From Agrobacterium genomosp. 13 str. CFBP 6927 (GTDB lineage: Bacteria; Pseudomonadota; Alphaproteobacteria; Rhizobiales; Rhizobiaceae), in assembly GCA_900012615.1 (NCBI GenBank), contig LT009756.1:844927-894085 (forward strand): DNA of 49,159 nt, read 5' to 3'. This document shows positions 17,653-27,504 of this stretch, in pieces. Each line of letters starts with the position of its first letter. The stretch's first letter is position 1. The position numbers and the translations under genes are program-made. The notes below the pieces were generated by a model, which was not told the DNA's origin, searched no databases, and saw only the letters and a program-made list of their open reading frames with translations.

Positions 17653-18201
17653 TTATTTCCACGGCGTCGGTTGGCATTTAGCCTCGTTCAAGAACCGTTC
17701 CGCTTCTTCCCCGAAACTTGGCTGCGGCACCATGGTCCGCAATACCACATATCCTTCCGACTGATCCGATTCCGCCAGAATGGCCTGTGACAGCGATGGC
17801 GGCTGCGCCTTGCGGATCGCCGCGATCTGCACCGCATCCGCCACCAGAATATCCATCACCCCGCCGGCCGACGTGCGGTCGTTCATGCTGAACACCTCGT
17901 TCGACGCCTTGTCGTAAACCGCGACCGACCAGAAGGGCACAGCGCCGAGTGCGGTAAGCCTGATCGGCTTTTCCTCGATATTGAAGGTGCAGACCGCGAC
18001 CCGCATGAAGGGATCGCCGCTTCCCAGCGTCTTTTTCTCCGTCGTTTCTTCGAGCAGATGAAACAGATGCGGCTTTCCTTCCGCCACCGCACGCGTATAG
18101 GCGTCGCGATTGCTGAAATGCGGTATCGCCAGAAGAATGATGACATGCAGCACGGCGGCGGCGACAAGGCCGGTGAGGATGGCAAGAAGGATTCTAAGCA
18201 T
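17653..18201 (-). CDS. DUF1254 family membrane-anchored protein
   Basis: A 182-residue protein with one N-terminal hydrophobic helix (residues about 3-28) and a soluble, presumably periplasmic, domain with FWSVAVYDKASNEVFS, resembling the DUF1254 family. DUF1254 and DUF1214 proteins commonly occur side by side or fused, as here: this gene follows the DUF1214 gene on the same strand and its ATG lies inside the end of that gene (8-bp overlap). A GTG at 18207 is an alternative start. The molecular role is unknown. Confidence 0.82.
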   Translation of the reverse strand: MLRILLAILTGLVAAAVLHVIILLAIPHFSNRDAYTRAVAEGKPHLFHLLEETTEKKTLGSGDPFMRVAVCTFNIEEKPIRLTALGAVPFWSVAVYDKASNEVFSMNDRTSAGGVMDILVADAVQIAAIRKAQPPSLSQAILAESDQSEGYVVLRTMVPQPSFGEEAERFLNEAKCQPTPWK

Positions 18202-18781
18202 TGCCACACCCCAGCTTGCGGATTTGCGGCATGGCGATGTCGATCAGGCCGGAACTGCCGGCAACCGGCGTGTCCAGCAGCGTCATCACCAGCTTGAAGG
18301 TCTGGCCCTGCGGCACCGCCAGCCAGTTGTAAGTCTGGGCGTCGGGCGCAATGGTGATATCGATGCCGCCATCCGCACTGCGCAGAAGCGTGCGGGAATT
18401 GAGCGCGAAAGGCCGTCCGGCGTCTTCCGCCAGCACATTGCCCTGCTGGTCGGCGGTATAAAGCGTCCAGAACCGCGAAGGCGGCACGGCCCCAGCCAGC
18501 CGGTAACGGCATTCGCCGCTCAGGCGTTGGCCGTCGCTGTCCACGGAGGCGGTAAAAGCCAGACCCTCGGCCGTTCCGTAAAGCAGCTTGCCGGCGTCGG
18601 CGCGGTGCGACTTGGCGTAGGGATCGGCCTCGATCGTCTGTGCTTCCGGAAAGGCATCCCATGAGCCGATGCGGATCGAGCCGAAGCCGGATGTCGCCTC
18701 AAGCGCTGCCAGCGTTGCGGCTATGCCGCCGCCAAAGGCGATCAATAGAGCGATGCCGACAAGGAATGGAACTCGAAACAC
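18194..18781 (-). CDS. DUF1214 family membrane-anchored protein
   Basis: A 195-residue protein with an N-terminal membrane helix (about residues 5-30) and a DUF1214 domain containing FWTLYTADQQGN and LLRSADGGIDITIAPDAQ motifs; the C-terminal RKLGCG may form a disulfide. The chosen start is GTG at 18781 with GGGAA upstream; the frame remains open to 19138, but that extension lies antisense to the peptidase gene and is not family-like. It forms an operon with the DUF1254 gene and is divergent from the M20 peptidase across 109 bp. Confidence 0.82.
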   Translation of the reverse strand: MFRVPFLVGIALLIAFGGGIAATLAALEATSGFGSIRIGSWDAFPEAQTIEADPYAKSHRADAGKLLYGTAEGLAFTASVDSDGQRLSGECRYRLAGAVPPSRFWTLYTADQQGNVLAEDAGRPFALNSRTLLRSADGGIDITIAPDAQTYNWLAVPQGQTFKLVMTLLDTPVAGSSGLIDIAMPQIRKLGCGNA

Positions 18782-18890
18782 GCTGTTTTCCCGTTTTTGT
18801 ACAGGTCGAGGACTATCACTGATTCCCTGTTTGGAAAATGGTGCGCCTTGTTTAGTCTCTGTGGAAATGACCAGAAGAGGGAATTCCACC

Positions 18891-20279
18891 ATGTCGCGAC
18901 AATCCGCCATCGACCGCGCTATCGGCTTTTTTGATGATGGCACGTTCGAGCAGGACCTGTCGCGACGGGTTTCGTTGCGCACCGAAAGCCAGAATGAGGA
19001 GCGGAGTTCCGAACTCATCCTGTATCTCGAGCGGGAAATGATGCCCGCTTTCACTGCCATGGGTTTTTCCTGCACCATCCTGCGCGATCCGGCGGCGGAT
19101 TTGCCGTTTCTGATCGCCGAACGGTTCGAGGACGACAATCTGCCGACCGTGCTGGGTTATGGCCACGGCGATGTGGTTCGCGGTCTGGAGGACGGCTGGG
19201 CGGAGGGCCTTTCGCCCTTTGTGATGTCAGAGCGCAATGGCAGGTGGTACGGGCGCGGCACCGCCGACAATAAGGGGCAGCATTCGGTCAACATGGCCGC
19301 GCTGAAGGCGGTGCTCGGGACGCGGGGAAGACTTGGTTTCAATGCCAAATACCTGATTGAGATGGGTGAGGAGAGGGGCTCCCCAGGCTTGCGGGAGATT
19401 TGCCGAAACCATGGCGAGCGGCTGAAAGCCGATCTCCTGATCGCTTCGGACGGCCCCCGCCTGAATGCGGAACGGCCGACCGTGTTTCTTGGCGCCCGCG
19501 GCGGCATTACCTTCGATCTTGTGATCGAGGCGCGCGAGGGCGGCCATCATTCCGGCAATTGGGGTGGGGCGCTTTCCAATCCCGGCGTGCAGATGGCGCA
19601 TGCCATAGCGAGCCTTGTCGGCCCCTCGGGGCAAATTCGCGTGCCGGAACTGGTGCCGGAGGAACTGCCGCAGGCGGTGCGCGATGCGCTTGCCGATTGC
19701 GAGATCGATGGCGGGCCGGATGGCCCAACCATCGATCCGGACTGGGGCGAGCCCGGCCTTTCGACGGCCGAGCGGGTTTTCGGCTGGTGTGTGCTGGAGG
19801 TGCTGGCCTTCGAGACCGGCACGCCGCGCGCGCCAGTCAACGCCATTCCGCCACGGGCATGGGCGCGGCTGCAACTGCGCTTTGTCGTGGGCATTGATCC
19901 GGAAGCGGTGCTGCCAGCCGTGCGGCGTCACCTCGACAGGCAGGGTTTCGGCATGGTGCGGATCGCGCCCGCCGGCGATGAGATTTTCCGTGCCACCCGG
20001 CTTGATCCGCAGGATCCATGGGTTGGTTTCACCCTGCGTTCCCTCGCCAGCACCACGGGCAGAAAACCGGCGCTTCTTCCCAATCTCGGTGGTTCGCTGC
20101 CCAACGATATCTTCGCCGACATATTGAAGCTGCGCACCATCTGGGTGCCGCATTCCTATCCCGGCTGCTCGCAGCACGCGCCGAACGAACATCTGCCGAA
20201 AGAGATTGCCCGCGAGGCGCTTGCCATCATGGCCGGACTTTATTGGGATATTGGCGAAGGGAACACGCCGCCGCTCTAA
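18891..20279 (+). CDS. M20 family metallopeptidase (dipeptidase/deacylase)
   Basis: A 462-residue cytoplasmic zinc peptidase. The two-metal site is visible: His92 and Asp94 in GYGHGDV, bridging Asp126 in GRGTADNKGQ, catalytic Glu160/Glu161 in MGEERGS, Asp187 in ASDGP, and a late His in CSQHAPNEH. The dimerisation insert begins near GHHSGNWGG (about residues 220-228). The substrate is probably a peptide or N-acyl amino acid. The ATG at 18891 has GAGGG about 9 nt upstream; an open frame extends far upstream but antisense to the DUF1214 gene. The stop overlaps the convergent exporter gene by 4 bp. Confidence 0.92.
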   Translation: MSRQSAIDRAIGFFDDGTFEQDLSRRVSLRTESQNEERSSELILYLEREMMPAFTAMGFSCTILRDPAADLPFLIAERFEDDNLPTVLGYGHGDVVRGLEDGWAEGLSPFVMSERNGRWYGRGTADNKGQHSVNMAALKAVLGTRGRLGFNAKYLIEMGEERGSPGLREICRNHGERLKADLLIASDGPRLNAERPTVFLGARGGITFDLVIEAREGGHHSGNWGGALSNPGVQMAHAIASLVGPSGQIRVPELVPEELPQAVRDALADCEIDGGPDGPTIDPDWGEPGLSTAERVFGWCVLEVLAFETGTPRAPVNAIPPRAWARLQLRFVVGIDPEAVLPAVRRHLDRQGFGMVRIAPAGDEIFRATRLDPQDPWVGFTLRSLASTTGRKPALLPNLGGSLPNDIFADILKLRTIWVPHSYPGCSQHAPNEHLPKEIAREALAIMAGLYWDIGEGNTPPL

Positions 20280-20884
20280 GCACCCATCACCAGCTTGAAG
20301 GCGATGGCCCACATGGTGACGGCGATGACGCCTTCGAGAATGCGCCATGCGGCAGGCTTTTCGAAGATCGGCCGCAGCCAGCGCGCGCCGTAGCCCAGTG
20401 AAAAGAAGAACAGCAACGAGCCGGTCGCCGCACCCGCTGTGAAGGTCTTTTCAAAGCCGGGAAACTGGGTCGAGATCGTGCCGAGCAGCACCACGGTATC
20501 GAGATAGACATGCGGATTGAGAAAGGTCAGCGCCAGGCAGATGGCCAGCGTCTGCCAGAGGCTGACCTCCCGCCTTTCCGCGACGGAAAGCGCCTCCGAC
20601 GAGCGCAGGGCCGAATGCAGGCTTTTGGCGCCGTACCAGACGAGGAAAGCAGCGCCCGCATAACGCATGACGGGATCGAGTGCCGGCATGACCGCGCTTA
20701 TCCGCTGAAAGCCGAAAACACCAACGGTGATCAGCAGCGCATCGGAAATGGCGCAGGTGGCGCAGACGGCAAAGACATGCGAGCGCGCCAGCCCCTGTTT
20801 CAGAACGAAAGCGTTCTGCGCGCCGATCGCGACAATGAGGCTGAGACCCATCGTCAGGCCGGTGAAGAATATCTGGATGTCCAT
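20276..20884 (-). CDS. LysE/ArgO family basic amino acid exporter
   Basis: A 202-residue inner-membrane protein with six predicted helices. The N-terminal motif GAQNAFVLKQG and the NPHVYLDTVVLLG motif are those of the LysE/ArgO branch, which exports lysine or arginine, and differ from the RhtB-like exporter at 1561-2187. The chosen ATG at 20884 drops a 37-residue hydrophilic extension. It is divergent from a LysG/ArgP-type regulator, the classical arrangement in which the regulator activates the exporter when basic amino acids or dipeptides accumulate. Its stop overlaps the peptidase stop convergently, so peptide breakdown and export are neighbours. Confidence 0.92.
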   Translation of the reverse strand: MDIQIFFTGLTMGLSLIVAIGAQNAFVLKQGLARSHVFAVCATCAISDALLITVGVFGFQRISAVMPALDPVMRYAGAAFLVWYGAKSLHSALRSSEALSVAERREVSLWQTLAICLALTFLNPHVYLDTVVLLGTISTQFPGFEKTFTAGAATGSLLFFFSLGYGARWLRPIFEKPAAWRILEGVIAVTMWAIAFKLVMGA

Positions 20885-21259
20885 GCGCGTCGTGGCCCCT
20901 GCCTCTGTCCATTGCGGAGTGGCCGAAGGTGTTGCTTCCGGACCGAGTGCTTGGATATTTTCATTGGATGGTTTAATCCAGTTAAATAATCTCAATCCGG
21001 ATAAGCAGAGCTAATGTTGGTTGAATCATGTGGAAGGCTGATTTCATGCGCCGTCGCTCCCGTCCTTCCCTCATTTCTATGCTCGTCACAGGAATCCAGC
21101 CAGCCCAAGTCCTTGGGCTGAAAGAGCTCTGCCGCCGCGCAGACGCGCGTCGCCTGGATTCCTGTGACGAGCACAGGAATGAGGGTGGAGGAAAGCGCCA
21201 CGAAAGACCGCGGGCCTTGTGCCTGCCATGCCCGTATCAGCCTCAGCATGGAGAACATC
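20885..21259. promoter_or_regulatory. Exporter/regulator divergent region carrying a repeat
   Basis: The AT-rich stretch 20945-21010 in front of the exporter is the likely ArgP-controlled promoter. Family B repeat copy 2 (21069-21185) sits between it and the regulator gene. No gene is supported. Confidence 0.5.
21069..21185. repeat. RIME-like palindromic repeat, family B, copy 2 (divergent ends)
   Basis: The centre matches the other copies (CAGCCCAAGTCCTTGGGCTG, then GCGCAGACGCGCGTCG). Its outer arms differ and read ATGCTCGTCACAGGAATCC and its inverted form GGATTCCTGTGACGAGCA, showing that the arms can exchange while the core is kept, a mosaic behaviour. Confidence 0.8.
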
Positions 21260-22159
21260 GTGCTTGACTATCCTTCCATGCGGGCAGTTGCGCTTGTTGC
21301 GCAGACTGGCAGCTTCGAAAAGGCGGCGCAGGTTCTGTGTGTCACGCCCTCGGCCGTCTCCCAGCGCATCAAGCAGCTGGAGGAGCGGCTGGGCGTGGTG
21401 CTGATCGTGCGCGGCAACCCCTGCGTGGCGACGGAAAAGGGCGAATGGCTCTGCCGCCACATGGATCATGTCGGCATGCTGGAAAGCGAATTGTTCCGCC
21501 AGCTTCCGTCGCTGCTGGAGGCGGGGGAGGTGCCAGAGCGCGTCACGCTCAACATCGCCACCAATGCCGACAGCCTCGGCACATGGTTTCTGGACGCGGT
21601 CTCGAAATTCACCGGCCGGTTCGATTATCTCGTCAATGTCGCGGTGGACGATCAGGACCACACGGTGGAATGGCTGCGCGGCGGCAGGGTGCTTGCCGCC
21701 GTCACCGCCCATGCCAAGCCGGTGCAGGGCTGCCGGGTCCTTGCGCTCGGCGTGCTCAGATACCATGCCACCGCCAGCCCGGATTTCATGGCGCGTCATT
21801 TCGCCGATGGCGTCACCCCCGCCTCGCTTGCCCGCGCGCCGGGTCTGACCTTCAACCAGAAGGACAGGCTGCAGGCGAGTTGGGTCAAAAAGGTGCTGGG
21901 AGAGGATATTGCATACCCCACCCATTGGCTGCCTTCTACGGATGGTTTCGTGAAGGCAAGCCTTTCCGGCATGGGCTGGGGGCTCAATCCGGTGCAGCTT
22001 GTCGGGGAGCACCTCAAATCGGGGAGGCTGGTGGAAGTCGTTCCCGCCACCCCGCTCGATATTCCGCTTTACTGGCAGGTCAACCGGCTCGCGGCGGAGC
22101 GGCTTGGCGGGCTTACGGCGGATGTGGTGGAGACGGCGCGCAGGGCACTTCTTTCTTGA
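21260..22159 (+). CDS. argP: LysR-family regulator of ArgP/LysG type
   Basis: About 299 residues. The N-terminal winged helix-turn-helix reads GSFEKAAQVLCVTPSAVSQRIKQLE, close to ArgP (IciA) and LysG; the rest is the ligand-binding domain. It is expected to activate the divergent exporter in response to basic amino acids. Start choice: GTG at 21260 has GGAG 6 nt upstream and gives the short LDYPSMRAV N-terminus typical of the family; ATG at 21248 is in frame but lacks a ribosome-binding site. The stop is 7 bp from that of the convergent VOC gene. Confidence 0.9.
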   Translation: MLDYPSMRAVALVAQTGSFEKAAQVLCVTPSAVSQRIKQLEERLGVVLIVRGNPCVATEKGEWLCRHMDHVGMLESELFRQLPSLLEAGEVPERVTLNIATNADSLGTWFLDAVSKFTGRFDYLVNVAVDDQDHTVEWLRGGRVLAAVTAHAKPVQGCRVLALGVLRYHATASPDFMARHFADGVTPASLARAPGLTFNQKDRLQASWVKKVLGEDIAYPTHWLPSTDGFVKASLSGMGWGLNPVQLVGEHLKSGRLVEVVPATPLDIPLYWQVNRLAAERLGGLTADVVETARRALLS

Positions 22160-22165
22160 GACGCG

Positions 22166-22624
22166 TCAAATAGTTTGCCATTCACTCCAACTCAACACGC
22201 GCGGGATCTGCGGTTTTGCTTCACCGCCAAGAAACGCGATATATTCCAGCGAGTGACCATCGGGATCCTTGAAGTAGACGCTGGCTGCTGGCATCCATGG
22301 GAAGACGACGGGCTCGTCGATCTCGTTTTCGCCGTCAAAGCCGAGGGGCGCCACGTTGTTCCGGCGTAGATAGTCCGGCGCGGCGAGAAGCTGATCAAAC
22401 TCGACGCTGAAGGCTATGTGGAGCTTCATGTTGATGGGCGCGGAATGGATTGACCATAGGCCAAGCATCGATTGCCCACGTTCGCCGGTCCAGAAGAACG
22501 CTACATTCCTTTCCGGGAACCTTTGCGCCAACTCCAGGCCGACGACATTGCGATAAAAATCAACCGATCGTTCCAGATTCGAAACGGTCAAATGCGTCTC
22601 GAACAATGCTTTTACTTTCACCAT
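22166..22624 (-). CDS. VOC-fold protein (glyoxalase/bleomycin-resistance family)
   Basis: A 152-residue protein of the vicinal oxygen chelate superfamily. The first beta-alpha-beta unit begins FETHLTVSNLERSVDFYRNVVGLEL (metal-ligand position His11), and the second ends with YFKDPDGHSLEYIAF, with the usual Glu ligand position. Members are metal-dependent glyoxalases, dioxygenases or antibiotic-binding proteins; the substrate is not evident. Its promoter contains a SoxR-type box, suggesting a role in tolerance to redox-cycling compounds. TTCACCAT at the start places the ATG at 22624. Confidence 0.88.
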   Translation of the reverse strand: MVKVKALFETHLTVSNLERSVDFYRNVVGLELAQRFPERNVAFFWTGERGQSMLGLWSIHSAPINMKLHIAFSVEFDQLLAAPDYLRRNNVAPLGFDGENEIDEPVVFPWMPAASVYFKDPDGHSLEYIAFLGGEAKPQIPRVLSWSEWQTI

Positions 22625-22683
22625 TTCCTGTCCTCAATTACCTGGCGCCTGCCCCTTCCGGGCATTCGCTCTCTTGCAACAGG

Positions 22684-22714
22684 ACTGTGCAACCTCAACC
22701 ATAATTGAGGTCAA
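22684..22714 (-). promoter_or_regulatory. SoxR-type promoter of the VOC gene
   Basis: On the minus strand, -35 TTGACC (22714-22709), a 19-bp spacer and a weak -10 CACAGT (22689-22684). The dyad ACCTCAA-N6-TTGAGGT spans 22692-22711 and begins in the last three bases of the -35, exactly as in SoxR-activated promoters such as E. coli soxS. The expected leader is about 50 nt. Confidence 0.7.
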
Positions 22715-22805
22715 GCGCCGAATGTCGATTTTTCAAATCGGCGTGCAGTCTGCGGTCTTGAGGAAAGCACGCCTTTAGTGCGGATGAGCCGAGGCGGCCA
22801 CGCCC

Positions 22806-25025
22806 TCAGCGCCTTTCCGCCTCATCCCTGCCGTCGCGAATGGCGGCTTCGGCTACTTTCTGCGTCGTCACGCTGAGCGCCGAAGCGTCCTTCATCTTCT
22901 TGGCGATGGAGCGGATGACGCGGGTGGCTTCCGCCGAGAGCGAGCGCGGGCGGGTGAGCGCCGGCATGGTGGGCGTGTTGGCGGATGCGCCGGCCACCTG
23001 TGCCGAAGGCTGCGGCCGCGCGCCCGTCGGCAGCGGGTTCTGGATGCCGGGAATGGGGCGCAGCTCCATGCCCTGATGGGCATAGTCCATCAGCCGCTTG
23101 TAGGTCATGGCCGGAAGCGCACCGCCGGTCATGTTGTTCATCGGCGTGAAATCGTCGTTCCCGAACCAGACCGCCGTGGTGTAGTTGCCAGTGAAACCAA
23201 TGTACCAGGCATCGCGATAAGCCTGCGACGTGCCGGTCTTGCCGCCGGAAACGATGCCGTTTTCCAGTGCGCCCCGCCGGGCCGTGCCCATGACGGGAAT
23301 GGTCACCAGCATCTGGTTCATCTTCGCATTGGCGTCTTCGGAAAGCACCCGCTTGGCAGGCGGCTCGTCATGGCTGAAGTCGTAGAGAACGTTACCCTCA
23401 TAATCCAGCACCTGCTCGATGCCATGGCGGCGTGATTGCATGCCGTCGGCCGGGAATACCGCATAGGCCGTCGCCTGATCGAGCACCGTCACTTCCGATG
23501 TGCCGAGCGGGATGGTCTTGTCGCTGCGCAGCGGCGTGGTGACCCCCATCGCCTTTGCCGTGTCGACGATCACCTGCGTGCCGAGCACATCCTTGGCCAG
23601 CCGCACCGGCACGGTATTGTAGGATTTGGCAAGCGCCACCTGCAGCGTCACCTTGCCGGCATAGGAGCGGCCGTAATTCTGTGGCGACCAGCCGCGCCAG
23701 GTCACGGGCGCATCGGAAATCACGGTATCGGGCTTCATGCCCTTTTCCATGGCGGCCGAGTAGGTATAGACCTTGAACGAGGAGCCCGGCTGGCGAAGTG
23801 CTGCGGTTGCGCGGTTGAACTGGCTTTCGCCGTAATCGCGCCCGCCGACCATGGCGCGCACGCCGCCGCCATTTTCGATCATCACCATCGCGCCCTGCTT
23901 GACGCGGTAACCCTCACCATACTCACGCAGCTCCATTTCCATCGCCTGCTCGGCGGCCTGTTGCAGGCCGGTGTCGATGGTGGTGCGCACGACCACGGTG
24001 TGGTCCTTGAACTTGCCTTCGGCAGCCAGCCGCTGCACTTCGTCGAATGCCCAGTCGAGGAAATAATCCGGCGCCTTCACGTCGGCGCGGTCGATGACGG
24101 TGGCCGGGTTGCGCCTTGCGCCGATCACCTGACCCTCGGTCATCAACCCGCTCTGCACCAGATTTGACAGGACGGTGTTGGCGCGCGCACGCGCGGCGGG
24201 CAGGTTGACGTGCGGCGCATATTTGGCTGGCGCCTTGAACAGGCCGGCCAGAATGGCGGATTCGGCAAGTGTCACATCCGTCAGGTTCTTGCCGAAATAA
24301 AATTGCGCCGCCGCCGCCGCCCCGAAGGTGCCGCCGCCCATATAGGCGCGGTCGAGATAAAGGCTGAGGATTTCCTTCTTCGACATGTTGCTCTCGAGCC
24401 AGAGCGCGAGGAAGGCTTCCTTGATCTTGCGCTCCAGAGAGCGCTCATTCGTGAGGAACAGGTTCTTGGCAAGCTGCTGCGTCAGCGTCGAGCCGCCCTG
24501 CACGACGCCGCCGGCGCGGGCGTTTTCGCTCATGGCGCGGGCAAGGCCGATGAAATCAATGCCGAAATGGTCGAAGAAACGCCGGTCTTCTGTCGCCAGA
24601 ACCGCCTTGATGAAATGGTCAGGCATCTGGTCGATCGGAACGGAATCCTCGTGGATGATGCCGCGATGACCTATGGTGTTGCCGTAGCGATCAAGGAAGG
24701 TCACGGCAAAATCGCCGCGATAACGCCAGTCCTTCTTGGTTTCCTCAAAGGCGGGCATGGCAAGGGCCAGAACCACGACGGAACCTGCCGTTCCGAAGGT
24801 CAGCGCGTCGCCGGTCAGGTTGACGAGAAGCTTCTTCCAGCCGCGTACATGCAATTTGCGCGAGGCGATGGTGACATCTTCCCAGAAATCCACCAGCCTT
24901 GCCGCAGCCGTCCACAGGCCGGAATCGATGAAGCTATCGATCTTCAGCAGGATATGCCGTTTTTTACGGCCTTTTTTATCGTCTTTTTCTTCCTGCACCT
25001 GGCGATGTTTTCCTGTTCGAGGCAA
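22806..25025 (-). CDS. Class A penicillin-binding protein (PBP1a family)
   Basis: A bifunctional peptidoglycan glycosyltransferase/transpeptidase of 739 residues. A Lys-rich cytoplasmic N-terminus is followed by one membrane helix (about 68-90). The GT51 domain has catalytic Glu146 in ATEDRRF and GGSTLTQQLAKN (178-189). The transpeptidase has SSFK (Ser415, Lys418), SYN (468-470) and KTGTS (596-600). The C-terminal tail is Pro/Ala-rich. It polymerises and cross-links cell wall. The start is uncertain: TTG at 25025 is the first possible codon and has no clear ribosome-binding site; an in-frame GTG lies 9 codons later. It is divergent from the YcgN-like gene. Confidence 0.93.
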   Translation of the reverse strand: MPRTGKHRQVQEEKDDKKGRKKRHILLKIDSFIDSGLWTAAARLVDFWEDVTIASRKLHVRGWKKLLVNLTGDALTFGTAGSVVVLALAMPAFEETKKDWRYRGDFAVTFLDRYGNTIGHRGIIHEDSVPIDQMPDHFIKAVLATEDRRFFDHFGIDFIGLARAMSENARAGGVVQGGSTLTQQLAKNLFLTNERSLERKIKEAFLALWLESNMSKKEILSLYLDRAYMGGGTFGAAAAAQFYFGKNLTDVTLAESAILAGLFKAPAKYAPHVNLPAARARANTVLSNLVQSGLMTEGQVIGARRNPATVIDRADVKAPDYFLDWAFDEVQRLAAEGKFKDHTVVVRTTIDTGLQQAAEQAMEMELREYGEGYRVKQGAMVMIENGGGVRAMVGGRDYGESQFNRATAALRQPGSSFKVYTYSAAMEKGMKPDTVISDAPVTWRGWSPQNYGRSYAGKVTLQVALAKSYNTVPVRLAKDVLGTQVIVDTAKAMGVTTPLRSDKTIPLGTSEVTVLDQATAYAVFPADGMQSRRHGIEQVLDYEGNVLYDFSHDEPPAKRVLSEDANAKMNQMLVTIPVMGTARRGALENGIVSGGKTGTSQAYRDAWYIGFTGNYTTAVWFGNDDFTPMNNMTGGALPAMTYKRLMDYAHQGMELRPIPGIQNPLPTGARPQPSAQVAGASANTPTMPALTRPRSLSAEATRVIRSIAKKMKDASALSVTTQKVAEAAIRDGRDEAERR

Positions 25026-25264
25026 CGCGGCCCATCGATATGTCTGCCCGATATTTCTGCTTCAACCAATTCCCGACGCAAAACCATGGCATGGTTGTGT
25101 CGGAATTGCTTGACGTGGCGGCCGCCGGCGGGCCAATGACCCCTTGGCGCCTGCCAATGTGCTAAAATATCGTACAAACCAGTCCTTGGCGATACGATAT
25201 AAAGGATTAGGGACCGGTTAAACACTCCCGTCCAAGAGATCAAAATGAAACGGAAATGTTAACG

Positions 25265-25744
25265 ATGAATGACGCGCCGTTCTGGAAAACCAAATCGCTC
25301 ACCGAGATGACCGGTGAGGAATGGGAAAGCCTGTGCGACGGCTGCGGCCTGTGCTGTCTGAACAAGCTGGAGGACTGGGACACCGGTGAAGTGGTGTTCA
25401 CCTCGGTGCGATGTCAGTTGCTCGATGGCGAAAGCTGTCGATGTTCCGACTATGAAAACCGCCGCGCCACGGTGCCGGACTGTATCCAGCTGGATTTGAA
25501 GAAGGTGCACGAAATCGGCTGGCTGCCACCCACCTGCGCCTATGCGCTGGTGCGCGACGGCAGGGATCTCTACTGGTGGCACTATCTCGTCTCCGGCGAT
25601 ACCGCCACGGTGCATCAGGCCGGCATTTCCGCGCGTGGCCGCACCGTCAGCGAACTGGATGTCCATGTTGACGACTTCGAGGATTATGTGGTCGACTGGC
25701 CGCTGACCGTAGGTGAGACGGTGGGCGAAAAAGAGAGGAGCTGA
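25265..25744 (+). CDS. YcgN-like cysteine cluster protein (UPF0260)
   Basis: A 159-residue cytoplasmic protein of the YcgN/UPF0260 family. The CxxCGxCC-type cluster [11 protein letters not shown] lies near residues 24-34, and further cysteines in [19 protein letters not shown] and VPDCIQLD complete the zinc/iron-sulfur-type pattern shared with YkgJ-like proteins. WYWWHYLV-like aromatic residues follow mid-protein. The biochemical role is unknown; metal binding is inferred from the cysteines. ATG codons at 25256 and 25265 are both possible; the second matches the usual family start (MNDAPFWK). Confidence 0.88.
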   Translation: MNDAPFWKTKSLTEMTGEEWESLCDGCGLCCLNKLEDWDTGEVVFTSVRCQLLDGESCRCSDYENRRATVPDCIQLDLKKVHEIGWLPPTCAYALVRDGRDLYWWHYLVSGDTATVHQAGISARGRTVSELDVHVDDFEDYVVDWPLTVGETVGEKERS

Positions 25745-25823
25745 GGGAGAAGCCAATTTTTCCTTTGGTCCTATTCCTGCCCCATCGTTCTCCTAAACCG
25801 CTCTTCACCATTCCGGCAAATGA

Positions 25824-26681
<858 letters not shown>

Positions 26682-26721
26682 TGACGCCGCCGGCCTGACC
26701 CTTGCCCGAAAGGATAAGTGC

Positions 26722-27330
26722 ATGTCGGACGCCTCCAATGATGTCATCAGGCTCTACAATGAGCACGGCGCTGATTTCGACAGTCTGCGCGGCCGTTCGC
26801 TTGCCGAGAAGCCCTGGCTGGACAGGTTCACATCGCTCCTGCCACAGGGCGCATCCATTCTCGATATTGGCTGCGGTTCCGGTGAGCCGATTGCCGGCTA
26901 CTTCATTGACAATGGTTATGACGTGACGGGCATCGATGCGTCATTGCCGCTGATCGAACTTTGCCGCGCCAGATTTCCGGAAAAGCTCTGGGCGGTCGCG
27001 GATATGCGAAAGCTTGCGCTTGGCCGCCGCTTCGACGGGTTGATTGCCTGGCACAGTTTTTTCCATCTGAAGGCGGAAGATCAGCGCCGCATGTTCGGAA
27101 TTTTTGGGCAGCACGCCAATGACGGAGCGGCACTGATGTTTACGGCCGGACCGGGGCACGGGGAAGCTGTGGGGAGTTTCCAGGGCAAGCCGCTTTATCA
27201 CGCCAGCCTCGCGCGGGAGGAATATGAAAGCCTGCTTGCAGCACACGGGTTCCGGTTTCTCGATCACGTCGTTGAGGATCCCGATTGCGGCGGGGCGACG
27301 ATTTATCTCGCAAGACGCGTCGCGGTCTGA
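26722..27330 (+). CDS. Class I SAM-dependent methyltransferase
   Basis: A 202-residue Rossmann-fold methyltransferase. Motif I, ILDIGCGSGEPI (about residues 46-57), binds S-adenosylmethionine; the acidic residue after the second strand is in VTGIDAS, and AVADMRKL and FDGLIAWHSFFHL follow as motifs II-III. The substrate is unknown. The ATG at 26722 has an AGGA upstream and begins 40 bp after the beta-lactamase stop, so they may share a transcript. The reading frame extends upstream through the beta-lactamase gene but only as an antiphase frame. Confidence 0.9.
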   Translation: MSDASNDVIRLYNEHGADFDSLRGRSLAEKPWLDRFTSLLPQGASILDIGCGSGEPIAGYFIDNGYDVTGIDASLPLIELCRARFPEKLWAVADMRKLALGRRFDGLIAWHSFFHLKAEDQRRMFGIFGQHANDGAALMFTAGPGHGEAVGSFQGKPLYHASLAREEYESLLAAHGFRFLDHVVEDPDCGGATIYLARRVAV

Positions 27331-27451
27331 CGCCGCTTGCGCCGCCCGCCCGATCGCAGCTGATAAGCGGCGCGACCGCGTTGATATTCCTGGTTTTATG
27401 ACTGGAAACCGTGCTCACGATTGTGTGTTCAACAAAAAGCTTGCCGATACC

Positions 27452-27482
27452 TTGACCTTCCCATCATGGGAATCTCTACATA
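27452..27482 (+). promoter_or_regulatory. CueR/HmrR-type copper promoter of copA
   Basis: -35 TTGACC (27452-27457), a 19-bp spacer, and -10 TACATA (27477-27482). The spacer holds the perfect dyad TTCCCAT-C-ATGGGAA (27458-27472), the operator type of copper-sensing MerR regulators. The over-long spacer is what these activators correct by twisting DNA. The cognate regulator is two genes downstream. Confidence 0.9.
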
Positions 27483-27504
27483 GGGTCTCGAAAGGGGATT
27501 TCCC

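Noticed and set aside
20992..21267. Short open frames on both strands across the family B repeat near 21.1 kb
   Set aside because: They arise inside the palindromic repeat; similar frames appear at other repeat copies.
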